A DNA stretch of 64,000 nt from SIG440 sp045580025. Its GTDB lineage: Bacteria > Bacillota > Clostridia > Monoglobales > Monoglobaceae. Under the pieces are notes generated by a model. That model was given only the letters and a program-made list of their open reading frames with translations. It did no database searches and had not been told where the DNA came from. This document shows, piece after piece, positions 14,495-22,940 of this stretch. Numbering within the stretch: the stretch's first letter is position 1; every line of letters begins with the position of its first letter. The stretch spans positions 1 through 64,000 of the forward strand of contig JAZNNB010000030.1 of assembly GCA_045580025.1 (NCBI GenBank), given 5' to 3'. Position numbers and translations under genes: made by a program.

Positions 14495-16465
14495 ATGAAA
14501 GCACCGAACACCGTGAATATTGCGCGCCTTGGCTCGCACAAAACCGTCCGTATGGCAACAGATGAACTGAAAAAATATTTGCATTTGATGGATCCCGAAG
14601 TTTTGATAGATGTTCGTATCTATGATAAATATGATGCATCAATCCCAAATCTTTTGTGGGTAGGTATCGATGAAGAACTTGATAAGAAATTAAAACCCGT
14701 AGAGGACAAAACTCTTGACGATGCTATTTGTATCGAAGTTGCCGATTTTTGCGGTTTCATAACAGGCGCTAATGAACGTGCTGTTTTAATTGCTGTCTAT
14801 CGTTTTTTGAGAGAACTTGGCATAAAGTGGCTTTGCCCCGGAAAAATCGGTGAAGTTATCCCCAAAAAAGTTCTTGACAAATGTCAAATACATATAAATG
14901 AAGTTCCAAGCATGCGCCACAGAACAATTTGCATTGAAGGTGCTATCGGTTATGAACATACCTATGATTTGATTGACTGGATGACCAAGATGGGTATGAA
15001 CGGCTATCTCTTCCAGTTTTTTGTGCCCGATTTCTTTTTCCGTCGGTGGTATTTGCATGAACGCAACAACAAGGTTATGGAGCCTGTTCCTTTCACCCGT
15101 GAAGACGGATTATGCATTCACAAAAAGCTCATCGAAGATGTTACAGACCGCAGTCTTTTGCATCATGCAGTGGGACACGGCTGGACCGCCAAGCCCTTTG
15201 GTCTTGATGCAAGTGGATGGGATTATATTGATGATGATACAGTCCCCGATGATATCCGCGAAATGCTGGCTATGACAAATGGCAAACGCCAACTCTTCGG
15301 CGGAGCACCATCAAACACCCAGGCTTGTTACAGCAACCCTAAAGCCATTGCAAAAATTGCTGAATCTGTTGCTGACTATTGTGAGGCTCATCCTGATATT
15401 GACTATATTCACGTGTGGCTTGCTGACGAGCGAAACAATTTCTGCGAATGTGAAAATTGTCGGGACATCAGACCTGCCGATCTCTATATAAAGATGCTCA
15501 ATCGTGTTGACGAAGAACTTACTTCCCGCAATGTTGATACAAAAATTGTTATGATTTCATATAACGACCTTTCCTGGGCACCACAGTTTGAAGAGCTAAA
15601 AAATCCAAAACGTTTCTCACTGATGTTCGCTCCCATAACAAGACGTTTTAACACTTCCTATGCAGATGTCGATTTGGACAATCTGCCCGAAGAAGAATGG
15701 CCTTTTGAACTTAACAAACTTGTTATGCCACGAGAAAACATCCCCGTGGTTCGTCTTATGAAGGGTTGGGATAATTTCAAGACTCTCGACAGAAGTGTTT
15801 TTGACTATCATTTTTGGTCAACCACTTTTGTGTCAGATGTAGGCGGATTTAAAATTTCTGATGTTATGTCACGAGACATAAAAACCTATAAAAAATTGAA
15901 TATTGACGGACTTGTTTCCTGTCAGGTTCAACGTTACAGCTTCCCTACAAACATTCCTATGCAGGTTATGGCTGACACCCTGTGGAATGAAAATGCAGAT
16001 TTTGATGCTATTGTTGACACTTATCTTGAAGATGCTTTTGGCAAGGAACATAAAAAAGTCCGCACCTATCTTGAAACCCTTTCAAATCTCACAGCATACT
16101 GGGTTAAGAATGAAGAACCAGATGTAATGGTGGACGATAAATTAAAGGCAGACAACGAAAAAGGCCTCGCTCTTATTAAAGAATATCGTCCTGTTTTCGA
16201 AAAGATTTTCGAAGATAGTGATTTCGAAAACGAAGTTCAAAAAATGTTCTGGAGATTTATCATCAAGCATCTTGATTTGGCAGAAGTTATCCTAAAACTT
16301 CAGGTAAGAAAGTTTTCTGGCGAATCACCTGATGAGCGTTTTGACGCAATCAGTGATGGAATAAAAGCTTACCGCCATTCCGAGCCTGAGCTCCACAGAG
16401 TTTTTGACGTTTGGCGTCAGATTCTCACCCTTGGAAGCGCGATTCCCATCGAAGATGCTCACTAA
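14495..16465 (+). CDS. DUF4838 domain protein, putative glycoside-active enzyme
   Basis: 656 residues, no signal peptide, so probably cytoplasmic. An N-terminal alpha/beta domain (about 5-130, with ATDELKKYLHLM and LGIKWLCPG) resembles the front domain of GH67/GH20-type enzymes. A DUF4838 barrel-like region follows (about 140-450), with HVWLADERNNFCECENC, a motif typical of the family, and GWTAKPFGLDASG. A helical C-terminal part ends the protein. Substrate unknown; family links suggest carbohydrate breakdown. Start chosen at the ATG with GGAGG seven bases upstream; the open frame back to 14264 runs through the tRNA and its terminator. It is a single-gene unit with strong promoter and terminator. 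Confidence 0.78.
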   Translation: MKAPNTVNIARLGSHKTVRMATDELKKYLHLMDPEVLIDVRIYDKYDASIPNLLWVGIDEELDKKLKPVEDKTLDDAICIEVADFCGFITGANERAVLIAVYRFLRELGIKWLCPGKIGEVIPKKVLDKCQIHINEVPSMRHRTICIEGAIGYEHTYDLIDWMTKMGMNGYLFQFFVPDFFFRRWYLHERNNKVMEPVPFTREDGLCIHKKLIEDVTDRSLLHHAVGHGWTAKPFGLDASGWDYIDDDTVPDDIREMLAMTNGKRQLFGGAPSNTQACYSNPKAIAKIAESVADYCEAHPDIDYIHVWLADERNNFCECENCRDIRPADLYIKMLNRVDEELTSRNVDTKIVMISYNDLSWAPQFEELKNPKRFSLMFAPITRRFNTSYADVDLDNLPEEEWPFELNKLVMPRENIPVVRLMKGWDNFKTLDRSVFDYHFWSTTFVSDVGGFKISDVMSRDIKTYKKLNIDGLVSCQVQRYSFPTNIPMQVMADTLWNENADFDAIVDTYLEDAFGKEHKKVRTYLETLSNLTAYWVKNEEPDVMVDDKLKADNEKGLALIKEYRPVFEKIFEDSDFENEVQKMFWRFIIKHLDLAEVILKLQVRKFSGESPDERFDAISDGIKAYRHSEPELHRVFDVWRQILTLGSAIPIEDAH

Positions 16466-16477
16466 AAAGTTATGTAC

Positions 16478-16512
16478 ACAAGAACCCAAATCTTTGGGTT
16501 CTTGTTTTTTTT
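16478..16512. terminator. Bidirectional terminator between convergent genes
   Basis: Perfect 13-bp arms (16478-16490 and 16493-16505) with a 2-base gap, flanked by T-run. It sits directly before the stop of the convergent SLH gene. Confidence 0.85.
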
Positions 16513-16513
16513 A

Positions 16514-19435
16514 TTATCTTACGATAACCATTTCAGTGGGCCTATCTTCATAAACCTTGATGAAGAGTCTTACCTCGTTGCCTTCTTCAAATACTTCAAT
16601 ATCACCTGATGTCACAACCGAAACGTTTCCTGTCTTACGCTGTGAATTATATTCATAAACCAAAGCGCCGTTTGTTGAATAGTTTCTTACTGTACCGTTT
16701 ACGCTGACATTAACCGAATCAGTAAATTTCTTTGTTACCTTACCGTAAACAGTGACAAGATCCGTTGCTACATTATTGGCGAACTCAGTAGTCTTCGCCT
16801 CTGAGTCGAAAAGAACTGTTATTTTGTCAACTTCGCCCTTGGCATTTGTGCTGTACTGGAAGATGTCACCCTGAGAAAGAACCTTGCTTCCGCCCTTGAC
16901 AAAGATATTCTTGTCACTTGCCATAAGCTCTACTCGTTTTCCGTTTTCTATACCATAAACAACATCTACTGTCTCATAGTCTTCGTTCTGCGCCGACGCT
17001 ATTTCGTCAACCAGAACAATGGGGTTCTTCGCCTCTGTTACACCTGTCGTGCTTGTTACCACAATAGCTCTTGCAGAGAAGTCTTCCTGAAGGTCATAAA
17101 CTATGATGTCATAAGGTGTGTTGTTTGAGAACATATCCATATTTCTTACGGCGTATCTTGTTGTATCAGTTCCCGCACTCTGCGGAATATCAAATACGAT
17201 TGTGCTCTCAGTAACCTTCACATTTCCAAGCATATTTGATGCGCTCTTGTAAACCTGATCAGCCGCTGCAATATTCTTTGTGAATACGCCCTTGTTTACT
17301 GTTCCCGTTGCTGTCTTATCAACGGCAAGGTCAATACCTGTAAGGAGTCCCTGAGAGTTTGTCTCATAGGTCACAAGCTGGGGTGACACTACGCCGTCTT
17401 TTCCAAGTGCGGCAAGCGCTGCATCAGCTGCAAGACCATAGGTGTCATTTACACGGATTTTTGTTGCTGCATCAAACACTTTTGTATCACCTGATGATGT
17501 GAATATCTTAAACTGAAGTGTCTTGTCGATTGTTCCTGTGATTGCAGCCCCCGTCATATATCCATAAGTTCCACGAATAGCTGTTCCTGCTGTCGATGCT
17601 GTTGTATCTACCGCTGCTACATTTCCTTCAATGTCAAGATAAAAACGTCCCTCGTCACGAAGATTGATTTCATTGGGATAGTTTGCAGCCTTCTTATAAA
17701 CAGTTTCTGAATCATTTATTCTGAAACCTTTGGCTGTTGTGTGTGTTACACGGCCAAGAACACTATCTGTTGAAACATAACCCTTAATAAGCTGCTTATC
17801 CTGGCTGATTGTATAAGAGATTACATCCCACTCTTTGAGTTCTTCAGGCATAATCTGTTTGCCATTCTTCCAGAGAACAAAATCAACCTCTGTGCTTTCA
17901 GGGTCAAGAAGAAGCGAGCCGTTGTTGTATTTGTCGGTTACTCTTCCTGTTGCAGATGAAACAGTTTCTACCACAAGGTTGGTAAAGTGGTTTACAAACA
18001 CAATGTCATATACGCTGTTTACGTCAGTATCAAGAAGAACAAGGTTTCCTGTTGCGGGAATAAGCTGGTCGTTGGTTAAAGTTTCAATAAACTTTCCGTT
18101 GTAAATATAAACAGGACTTGCAACTATGCTTGCAGTTCTGGTTGTGGTGTCATTTGTACCTGCTCTCCAGTAAGTTACTGTTTTGTTGGCACCACTTTCG
18201 CCTGTAACAGATTCAATGTTTGTTGCGTTTATTGTGAGTACGTTGTTCTTGCTTTCCTGAGGTTTAACCAAAATAAGTGTTTTCTGGTCACGTGTTGTGT
18301 CTATTCTCGCATAATAAACCACGTTGTAGCCAAGATATTCACGTGCCATTGTTGTACCTTCTTCAAACACACGGTCGTTTATCATAATCTGATTTTCTGA
18401 CGCGGTACTTCCTCCTGAAAGTGTTGTTTCACTTGTTCCTGTAATCTGTCCGTATGCCTTTTCTACGTTAAGTCGGTCATAAAGAAGTGTTTTGTCAACT
18501 ACTTCATATATGATATTCGAGCCAAAGCCTGTCTGTTCCATAAGGTTTACAGTAAGACCATTAAATACCAGCTGTGCTATATCTCCTCTTTTTGCAGGGT
18601 TTCCGCCTGCTGCAGAAATTCCTTTGAGAAGCTGATTTTCTGATGCAACTGCCATATATCCCGCAGGATACCCGCCTCGCTGCATTGCAACCGGCTCATA
18701 ACCAAGTGCTCTTACTAAAATAGTAACCGCTTCCTGAAGAAGAACGTTGTCATCAGGACGGAATGTTCCTATATCATCACCGATAACAAGCCCCTGCTGC
18801 TCTGCTACATTGATTGCACCTGTTGCCCAGTGCCCTGCTGGAACGTCAGGAAAACGTGTGGCATATCCTGAACCTGTTGCCACATCTTCAAGACCTACTG
18901 AATAAACTGCAACCTTTGCCATTTCGGAACGAAGAATGGGGTCATCAGGGCGGAAAGCACCGTCTTCTGCGTCACCTACCATAATTCCGAGAGCATTAAG
19001 AACCTCTGCCGCTTCTTCATACTTTGTGCCTGCAATGTCAGGCGAAAGCGCAACACGACGGCTGCTGTATCTTGAAGGAGCCACAGACTCTGAAAGGCTA
19101 TCGTTCATCATAGCATTGTTTTTTGTTCTGTTCTGTTCAACAAGAGCCTCGCTGTTGTCCATCGTCTTTGTTGCTCTGGGAGTCGCTGCCGGCATTTTTG
19201 AATTCATATCCTGATTTTTTATGCTGGATTGACTTTCTGTTGCATTAGTGTTTGAGTTGTTTTCTGCCGCATTGTTTCCGGCACTCATCTGTGTGTTTCC
19301 ACTGTTTGTACCATTTAACATTTCGGGAGTTTCACCCGACGCAAGAGTATTTCCCTCACCTGCGGCAAAAACATTTATGCCAAATGTGAAAAGCAAAACT
19401 GTCGCTAAGCACAAGGCAATAAATTTTTTTGACAT
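16514..19435 (-). CDS. Large SLH-domain surface protein (paralogue of the protein at 55.2-58.1 kb)
   Basis: 973 residues, secreted and bound to the wall. Signal peptide 1-25 (ALCLATVLLFTFGINVFAAG). Residues 26-125 are a low-complexity Asn/Ser/Thr/Met linker that is unusual in front of SLH modules. Three SLH repeats span about 128-300; signatures include GAFRPDDPILRSEMAKVAVY, RFPDVPAGHWATGAINVAEQ and GTFRPDDNVLLQEAVTILVR. The rest is beta-rich and Thr/Val-rich. Several segments align with the 970-residue SLH protein near the end of the window (EWDVISY, the pattern RFYLDIEGNVAAVD, YGYMTGA), so they look like full-length paralogues. SLH modules bind pyruvylated wall polymer. AGGAGG precedes the ATG. 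No clear promoter seen. Confidence 0.88.
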   Translation of the reverse strand: MSKKFIALCLATVLLFTFGINVFAAGEGNTLASGETPEMLNGTNSGNTQMSAGNNAAENNSNTNATESQSSIKNQDMNSKMPAATPRATKTMDNSEALVEQNRTKNNAMMNDSLSESVAPSRYSSRRVALSPDIAGTKYEEAAEVLNALGIMVGDAEDGAFRPDDPILRSEMAKVAVYSVGLEDVATGSGYATRFPDVPAGHWATGAINVAEQQGLVIGDDIGTFRPDDNVLLQEAVTILVRALGYEPVAMQRGGYPAGYMAVASENQLLKGISAAGGNPAKRGDIAQLVFNGLTVNLMEQTGFGSNIIYEVVDKTLLYDRLNVEKAYGQITGTSETTLSGGSTASENQIMINDRVFEEGTTMAREYLGYNVVYYARIDTTRDQKTLILVKPQESKNNVLTINATNIESVTGESGANKTVTYWRAGTNDTTTRTASIVASPVYIYNGKFIETLTNDQLIPATGNLVLLDTDVNSVYDIVFVNHFTNLVVETVSSATGRVTDKYNNGSLLLDPESTEVDFVLWKNGKQIMPEELKEWDVISYTISQDKQLIKGYVSTDSVLGRVTHTTAKGFRINDSETVYKKAANYPNEINLRDEGRFYLDIEGNVAAVDTTASTAGTAIRGTYGYMTGAAITGTIDKTLQFKIFTSSGDTKVFDAATKIRVNDTYGLAADAALAALGKDGVVSPQLVTYETNSQGLLTGIDLAVDKTATGTVNKGVFTKNIAAADQVYKSASNMLGNVKVTESTIVFDIPQSAGTDTTRYAVRNMDMFSNNTPYDIIVYDLQEDFSARAIVVTSTTGVTEAKNPIVLVDEIASAQNEDYETVDVVYGIENGKRVELMASDKNIFVKGGSKVLSQGDIFQYSTNAKGEVDKITVLFDSEAKTTEFANNVATDLVTVYGKVTKKFTDSVNVSVNGTVRNYSTNGALVYEYNSQRKTGNVSVVTSGDIEVFEEGNEVRLFIKVYEDRPTEMVIVR

Positions 19436-19582
19436 TTTTATTCCTCCTCTTTTAAAATTGAAAATGTTTCGCTTTTATTGTGTGTCGTCAAAAAAAAATT
19501 ACAACACAAATTTTTTGGCTTATTGACAAAAATATTCCTATTCTCCAATAGTTTAATCAATTTGTAATAAATATGTAAAAAT

Positions 19583-19615
19583 TTTTTAGATAAATATAGT
19601 TGAAATATCTAAAAA
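19583..19615. repeat. Inverted repeat overlapping the -35 of the SLH gene promoter
   Basis: TTTTTAGATA (19583-19592) and TATCTAAAAA (19606-19615), perfect 10-bp arms with 13-bp spacer. The right arm lies immediately after the -35 hexamer, so it could be an operator. Confidence 0.45.
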
Positions 19616-19628
19616 TATATGATAGAAT
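19600..19628 (+). promoter_or_regulatory. Sigma-A promoter of the 606-residue SLH gene
   Basis: TTGAAA (19600-19605), 17-base spacer, TAGAAT (19623-19628), giving a leader of about 70 bases. The rest of 19436-19704 is very AT-rich with no other feature recognised. Confidence 0.7.
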
Positions 19629-19704
19629 AAAATTGTTAAAAAATAACTTTAACACAAATTTGATACTTATTAACAACATAAACCTATACCAAGGGGGAAT
19701 TCAA

Positions 19705-21525
19705 ATGATTAACAAAAAACTTTTGAGCAGCATTATCTGTGTGGTATTTCTGCTCTCAACCCTGTCTGTTGCGGCACTGCCTTTTTCTGATGTGGAAAAC
19801 GACCCGACAGTAGAATGGGCTAAGCCATACATAAACGAAATGGCAGAGCTTGGCTACATCAAAGGTTATGAAGACGGCACATTCAAGCCCAACAACACAA
19901 TTTCAAAAACCGAAGCCCTCATTCTTCTTTCAAGAATGATAGGGGTTAACGATGAAAGTTTTGCAGATTCCCTTGAATATGCAGTTTCAGAATACAAAGA
20001 CACCCTCAGCAAATTTTCAACAAACTACGCGAAAGAGGTTTCTTTCCTCCTTTATTTTGGAATTCTTGATGCTGATGACCTCAGTTCCTACATTTCAAAC
20101 GCAAACAAAAACACAGCGCTCAAAAGATATGAGGCTGCTGTTCTTCTCACAAAGCTTTTAGGTGCCGAAGAAGAAGTTTTAGGCAATGCTTTTGTTTCAT
20201 CTTCATACGCTGACACAGTTGAAATTCCTGATTCTGCACGTGCTTATGTTGAATATGTTAAAGAAAAAGGTATTATGCAAGGTATGGGAAATAACGAACA
20301 AGGTCAGCCAATGTTCTCACCCAATACATCGGTTACACGTTCACAGATGGCAAAAATGCTTTACAGCCTTATTGATGTAATTGACCTTTCATCACAGACA
20401 GGCACTGTTGTTTCCGTTGATACTTTCAATGAAACAATTACTGTTACAATCGGTGGAAGTGACATCGTATACAACATCAAAGCAAATACAAAATTCAAAG
20501 CAAACGGCAAGGACGTTAAATCAACAGACCTCAAAAAAGGTATGTCTGTAAAAGTTACTCACATTGCAGGTGATGTTGCTCTCATTGAAAACAACGTGGT
20601 TATCGAAGATTCTGTTATCTATGGTCTTGTTTCTGCAATTAAGGATTCTACCACAAAATCTGTTACCATCGCTGACGCAAACAACAAGGAAAACGTTTCA
20701 ACATACGTCCTTGCTGACAATGCAAAAATAAGAGTAAATGGTGCCATTGACCTTTTCGGCAAGGTTAAGGCAAACAACTATGTGGCACTTACTTTGGTTA
20801 ACGGTCTTGTTGAAACTCTTGAGGTTATTGATAAAAATACAACAGCAACCGGTACACTTGATTCCATCGATGCATCTGGTGAATTCACAGTTCTTTATGT
20901 AAAAGAATCATCAGGAGAAGTTAACGGCTATGAAATCTCAGCCGACGGCGTTGACGTTGCAAGAAACAGCCTTTCATCAAGTCTCAATCAGCTTATGACT
21001 GGCGACACGGTTGTTCTTAAAATGACATACGGCAAGGTTACAAAGATTTCAGCAAGCAGCAAGAATCAAAGTCTTTCAGGCTCAATCTCATACATCACTC
21101 ATTCAAAGGACGGCTCAGTAATCGGTCTTGAAACATCAAACTCTCTCACTGAATATAAAGTTAACAAGAGCGTTTCTGTTCTCATTGACTCAACCGAGGA
21201 AGGCACAGTTTATGACCTCCGTCCCGGCACAGATATTGACATCACTCTCCAGAGCAGCGAAATCATCACTATCAAAGCCGCAAGCGTTGTTGCAAAATCT
21301 TCACTCAACGGAACAGTTCAAAGCATAAATGCAACATATGGACTTATGGTTGTTAAAGAAAATGGGGTTGACTACAACGTATTTGTTAACTCAAGCACAA
21401 AGATTATTGACAGCGTATCAGGACGAAACATTCTTCTCAAGAGCGTTGAAAAGGGAAGATTTGTTACTATTACAGGTTCAAACGCATCCGGTGTTCTGGA
21501 AGCATCTGTTATCGTAATTCAGTAA
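19705..21525 (+). CDS. SLH-domain surface protein with five beta repeats
   Basis: 606 residues. Signal peptide about 1-24 (LLSSIICVVFLLSTLSVAA). Three SLH modules in about 25-225: GYIKGYEDGTFKPNNTISKT is clear, the second (around 110-160) is degenerate, and the third has MFSPNTSVTRSQMAKMLYSL. From 230 on there are five repeats of about 75 residues, starting near 232, 306, 381, 455 and 533, each opening with a G-x-V/L/I-x-S-I pattern (GTVVSVD, GLVSAI, GTLDSID, GSISYI, GTVQSIN). These look like small beta-barrel modules. It is anchored at the cell surface; ligand unknown. AGGGGG sits seven bases before the ATG. Divergent from another SLH gene. Confidence 0.87.
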   Translation: MINKKLLSSIICVVFLLSTLSVAALPFSDVENDPTVEWAKPYINEMAELGYIKGYEDGTFKPNNTISKTEALILLSRMIGVNDESFADSLEYAVSEYKDTLSKFSTNYAKEVSFLLYFGILDADDLSSYISNANKNTALKRYEAAVLLTKLLGAEEEVLGNAFVSSSYADTVEIPDSARAYVEYVKEKGIMQGMGNNEQGQPMFSPNTSVTRSQMAKMLYSLIDVIDLSSQTGTVVSVDTFNETITVTIGGSDIVYNIKANTKFKANGKDVKSTDLKKGMSVKVTHIAGDVALIENNVVIEDSVIYGLVSAIKDSTTKSVTIADANNKENVSTYVLADNAKIRVNGAIDLFGKVKANNYVALTLVNGLVETLEVIDKNTTATGTLDSIDASGEFTVLYVKESSGEVNGYEISADGVDVARNSLSSSLNQLMTGDTVVLKMTYGKVTKISASSKNQSLSGSISYITHSKDGSVIGLETSNSLTEYKVNKSVSVLIDSTEEGTVYDLRPGTDIDITLQSSEIITIKAASVVAKSSLNGTVQSINATYGLMVVKENGVDYNVFVNSSTKIIDSVSGRNILLKSVEKGRFVTITGSNASGVLEASVIVIQ

Positions 21526-21540
21526 AAATTCCGCAATTTA

Positions 21541-21575
21541 AAAAGACCGCATCAGATGATGCGGTCTTTTGTTGT
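21541..21575 (+). terminator. Terminator of the 606-residue SLH gene
   Basis: AAAAGACCGCATC / GATGCGGTCTTTT, perfect 13-bp stem, 4-base loop, then GTTGT. Confidence 0.88.
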
Positions 21576-21627
21576 ATAAAAAAACTTTTTGATGTAAATA
21601 CTTTCCATATACAAGGTGGTGTTTTCA

Positions 21628-21945
21628 TTGATAGATAAAAAATCAAGACGTGTCGTAATAATAAATAACATAGAGTCCGACACAATCGATCAGGCAATTT
21701 TCATCCTGAAATCCGACAAGGTAGCATCAGAAATCAAAAGTTTTGATGCAGACATTTCCCTTGAAGCACAAAAAATAATCGACAACTATATAAATCAAGT
21801 GGAACGGCTAAAAAAAGTTCAGGAGCCTTTCTCCTCAAAACAAAAAAAACAGTCCAAATCCAAAAAACCATCATTTTTGCTTCCTGTAACACTTACAGCG
21901 TCATTTATGCTTGCGGTGTTTTTCCTTATGGTATATTTCGGTTGA
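21628..21945 (+). CDS. Small protein with C-terminal membrane anchor, unknown function
   Basis: About 105 residues. The soluble N-terminus begins IDKKSRRVVIINNIESDTID and continues QAIFILKSDK. A Lys/Ser/Gln-rich linker and a single C-terminal span (LLPVTLTASFMLAVFFLMVY) follow, giving a tail-anchored layout with the bulk in the cytoplasm. The start is probably the TTG at 21628, with AAGGTGGTG eight bases upstream; an in-frame GTG at 21616 would lie inside that site. I do not know the family. Proteins with the same opening (VIINNIESDxIxQAIFIL) seem common in Clostridia. Convergent with the YpsA-like gene, whose stop is 3 bases away. Confidence 0.6.
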   Translation: MIDKKSRRVVIINNIESDTIDQAIFILKSDKVASEIKSFDADISLEAQKIIDNYINQVERLKKVQEPFSSKQKKQSKSKKPSFLLPVTLTASFMLAVFFLMVYFG

Positions 21946-21947
21946 TT

Positions 21948-22436
21948 CTATAAAAGCTCGCGTATATTGATAATTCCAAGTCCCTTTTCCCTTGCATAAT
22001 CAACCGTATAAGCTGTACCCCCGCTTCTTCTGGTTTTGTAGGCAATACAGATGCTGCTGTTTTCCACCATAAACTTATTTCGAAGCTGCATACACCCCGT
22101 ACAATACTGCTCCATGACATAAACAATTTCATCAGCATTTCTGAGCACTTTTTCATAGCGCCTTTTATCAACAGGTAACCATTTAATATTCTGGTCACGG
22201 CAGGGCAGTGCCATAATAAGTTTAAGCTTTGGAATCTCCCTCTTTTTTTGCAAAACAACCTCAGCCGCAAGTAAATCAAAGCCAAGTGCTCCACCAGAAA
22301 TAAACTGAGTATAGCCCTTCCCCGCAAGGTCACAAATGACCTCACCTAAAATATCTACGATTTTTTCTTTGTCACCGTACGGCAAATCCCTATGTCCGCT
22401 GAAACAACAGCTATTTATCTTTTCTTCCTCTTTCAT
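21948..22436 (-). CDS. SLOG-family protein (YpsA / DUF1273-like)
   Basis: 162 residues, Rossmann-like SLOG domain. The opening CCFSGHRDLPYGDKEKIVDI carries the family's SGHR motif; FISGGALGFDLLAAEVVLQ gives the GGxxGxD nucleotide-binding motif, and LIMALPCRDQN follows. SLOG proteins are thought to bind nucleotides or their derivatives; YpsA of Firmicutes has been linked to cell division, but the ligand is not known. It faces lrgAB across a spacer with a perfect 17-bp palindrome. Confidence 0.85.
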   Translation of the reverse strand: MKEEEKINSCCFSGHRDLPYGDKEKIVDILGEVICDLAGKGYTQFISGGALGFDLLAAEVVLQKKREIPKLKLIMALPCRDQNIKWLPVDKRRYEKVLRNADEIVYVMEQYCTGCMQLRNKFMVENSSICIAYKTRRSGGTAYTVDYAREKGLGIINIRELL

Positions 22437-22459
22437 ACTTTTTATCCTTTGGGTATTTT

Positions 22460-22476
22460 TGATAAATAGTTTATCA
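22460..22476. repeat. 17-bp perfect palindrome between ypsA-like gene and lrgAB
   Basis: TGATAAATAGTTTATCA (7-3-7). On the minus strand a TTGACA lies just upstream (22492-22497), so the palindrome overlaps the expected -10 area of the ypsA-like promoter. Confidence 0.45.
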
Positions 22477-22568
22477 TATCAAAAAAACATTTGTCAATCA
22501 TCCGTATTTACTTTTATGAAACTTTGTGTTAATATATTTTCATATTGATTTTGAGGGAGGATGTATCT

Positions 22569-22940
22569 TTGACTCTTTTTAAACAAGTCTTTTTGCTTTT
22601 TTTTGTATGCTGTATCGGGGAACTTGTTTCCTTATTTTTGCCTTTTCCTATGCCCGGAAGCGTTATTGCCCTCATAATTTTATTTATTTGTTTACTTATA
22701 AAGACCATCCGTCCAGTACAGATTGACACTGTATGTAACTTTCTTCTTGGAAATATGTCTTTTATTTTTATACCATCTACCGTTTCAATACTTGCTTATA
22801 TTGATGTTTTTAAGAATATTTTGTGGCAGTTTCTTTTTATTTGTATTGCGACTACCATAATTACATTTTTCGCCACAGCCTATGCTGTGAAACTTACCAT
22901 GCATCTTTTATCAAAAAAGGAGGGCAAAGAAAATGCTTAA
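22569..22940 (+). CDS. lrgA: LrgA/CidA family holin-like protein
   Basis: 123 residues with four predicted spans. ELVSLFLPFPMPGSVIALII is the family signature, followed by NFLLGNMSFIFIPSTVSILA. LrgA/CidA proteins modulate murein hydrolase activity and lysis; with LrgB they have also been tied to export of small metabolites such as pyruvate. The start is probably the TTG at 22569, eight bases after GGGAGG; the frame is open further back to 22545, which would contain the RBS. Its 3' end overlaps lrgB by eight bases. Confidence 0.87.
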   Translation: MTLFKQVFLLFFVCCIGELVSLFLPFPMPGSVIALIILFICLLIKTIRPVQIDTVCNFLLGNMSFIFIPSTVSILAYIDVFKNILWQFLFICIATTIITFFATAYAVKLTMHLLSKKEGKENA

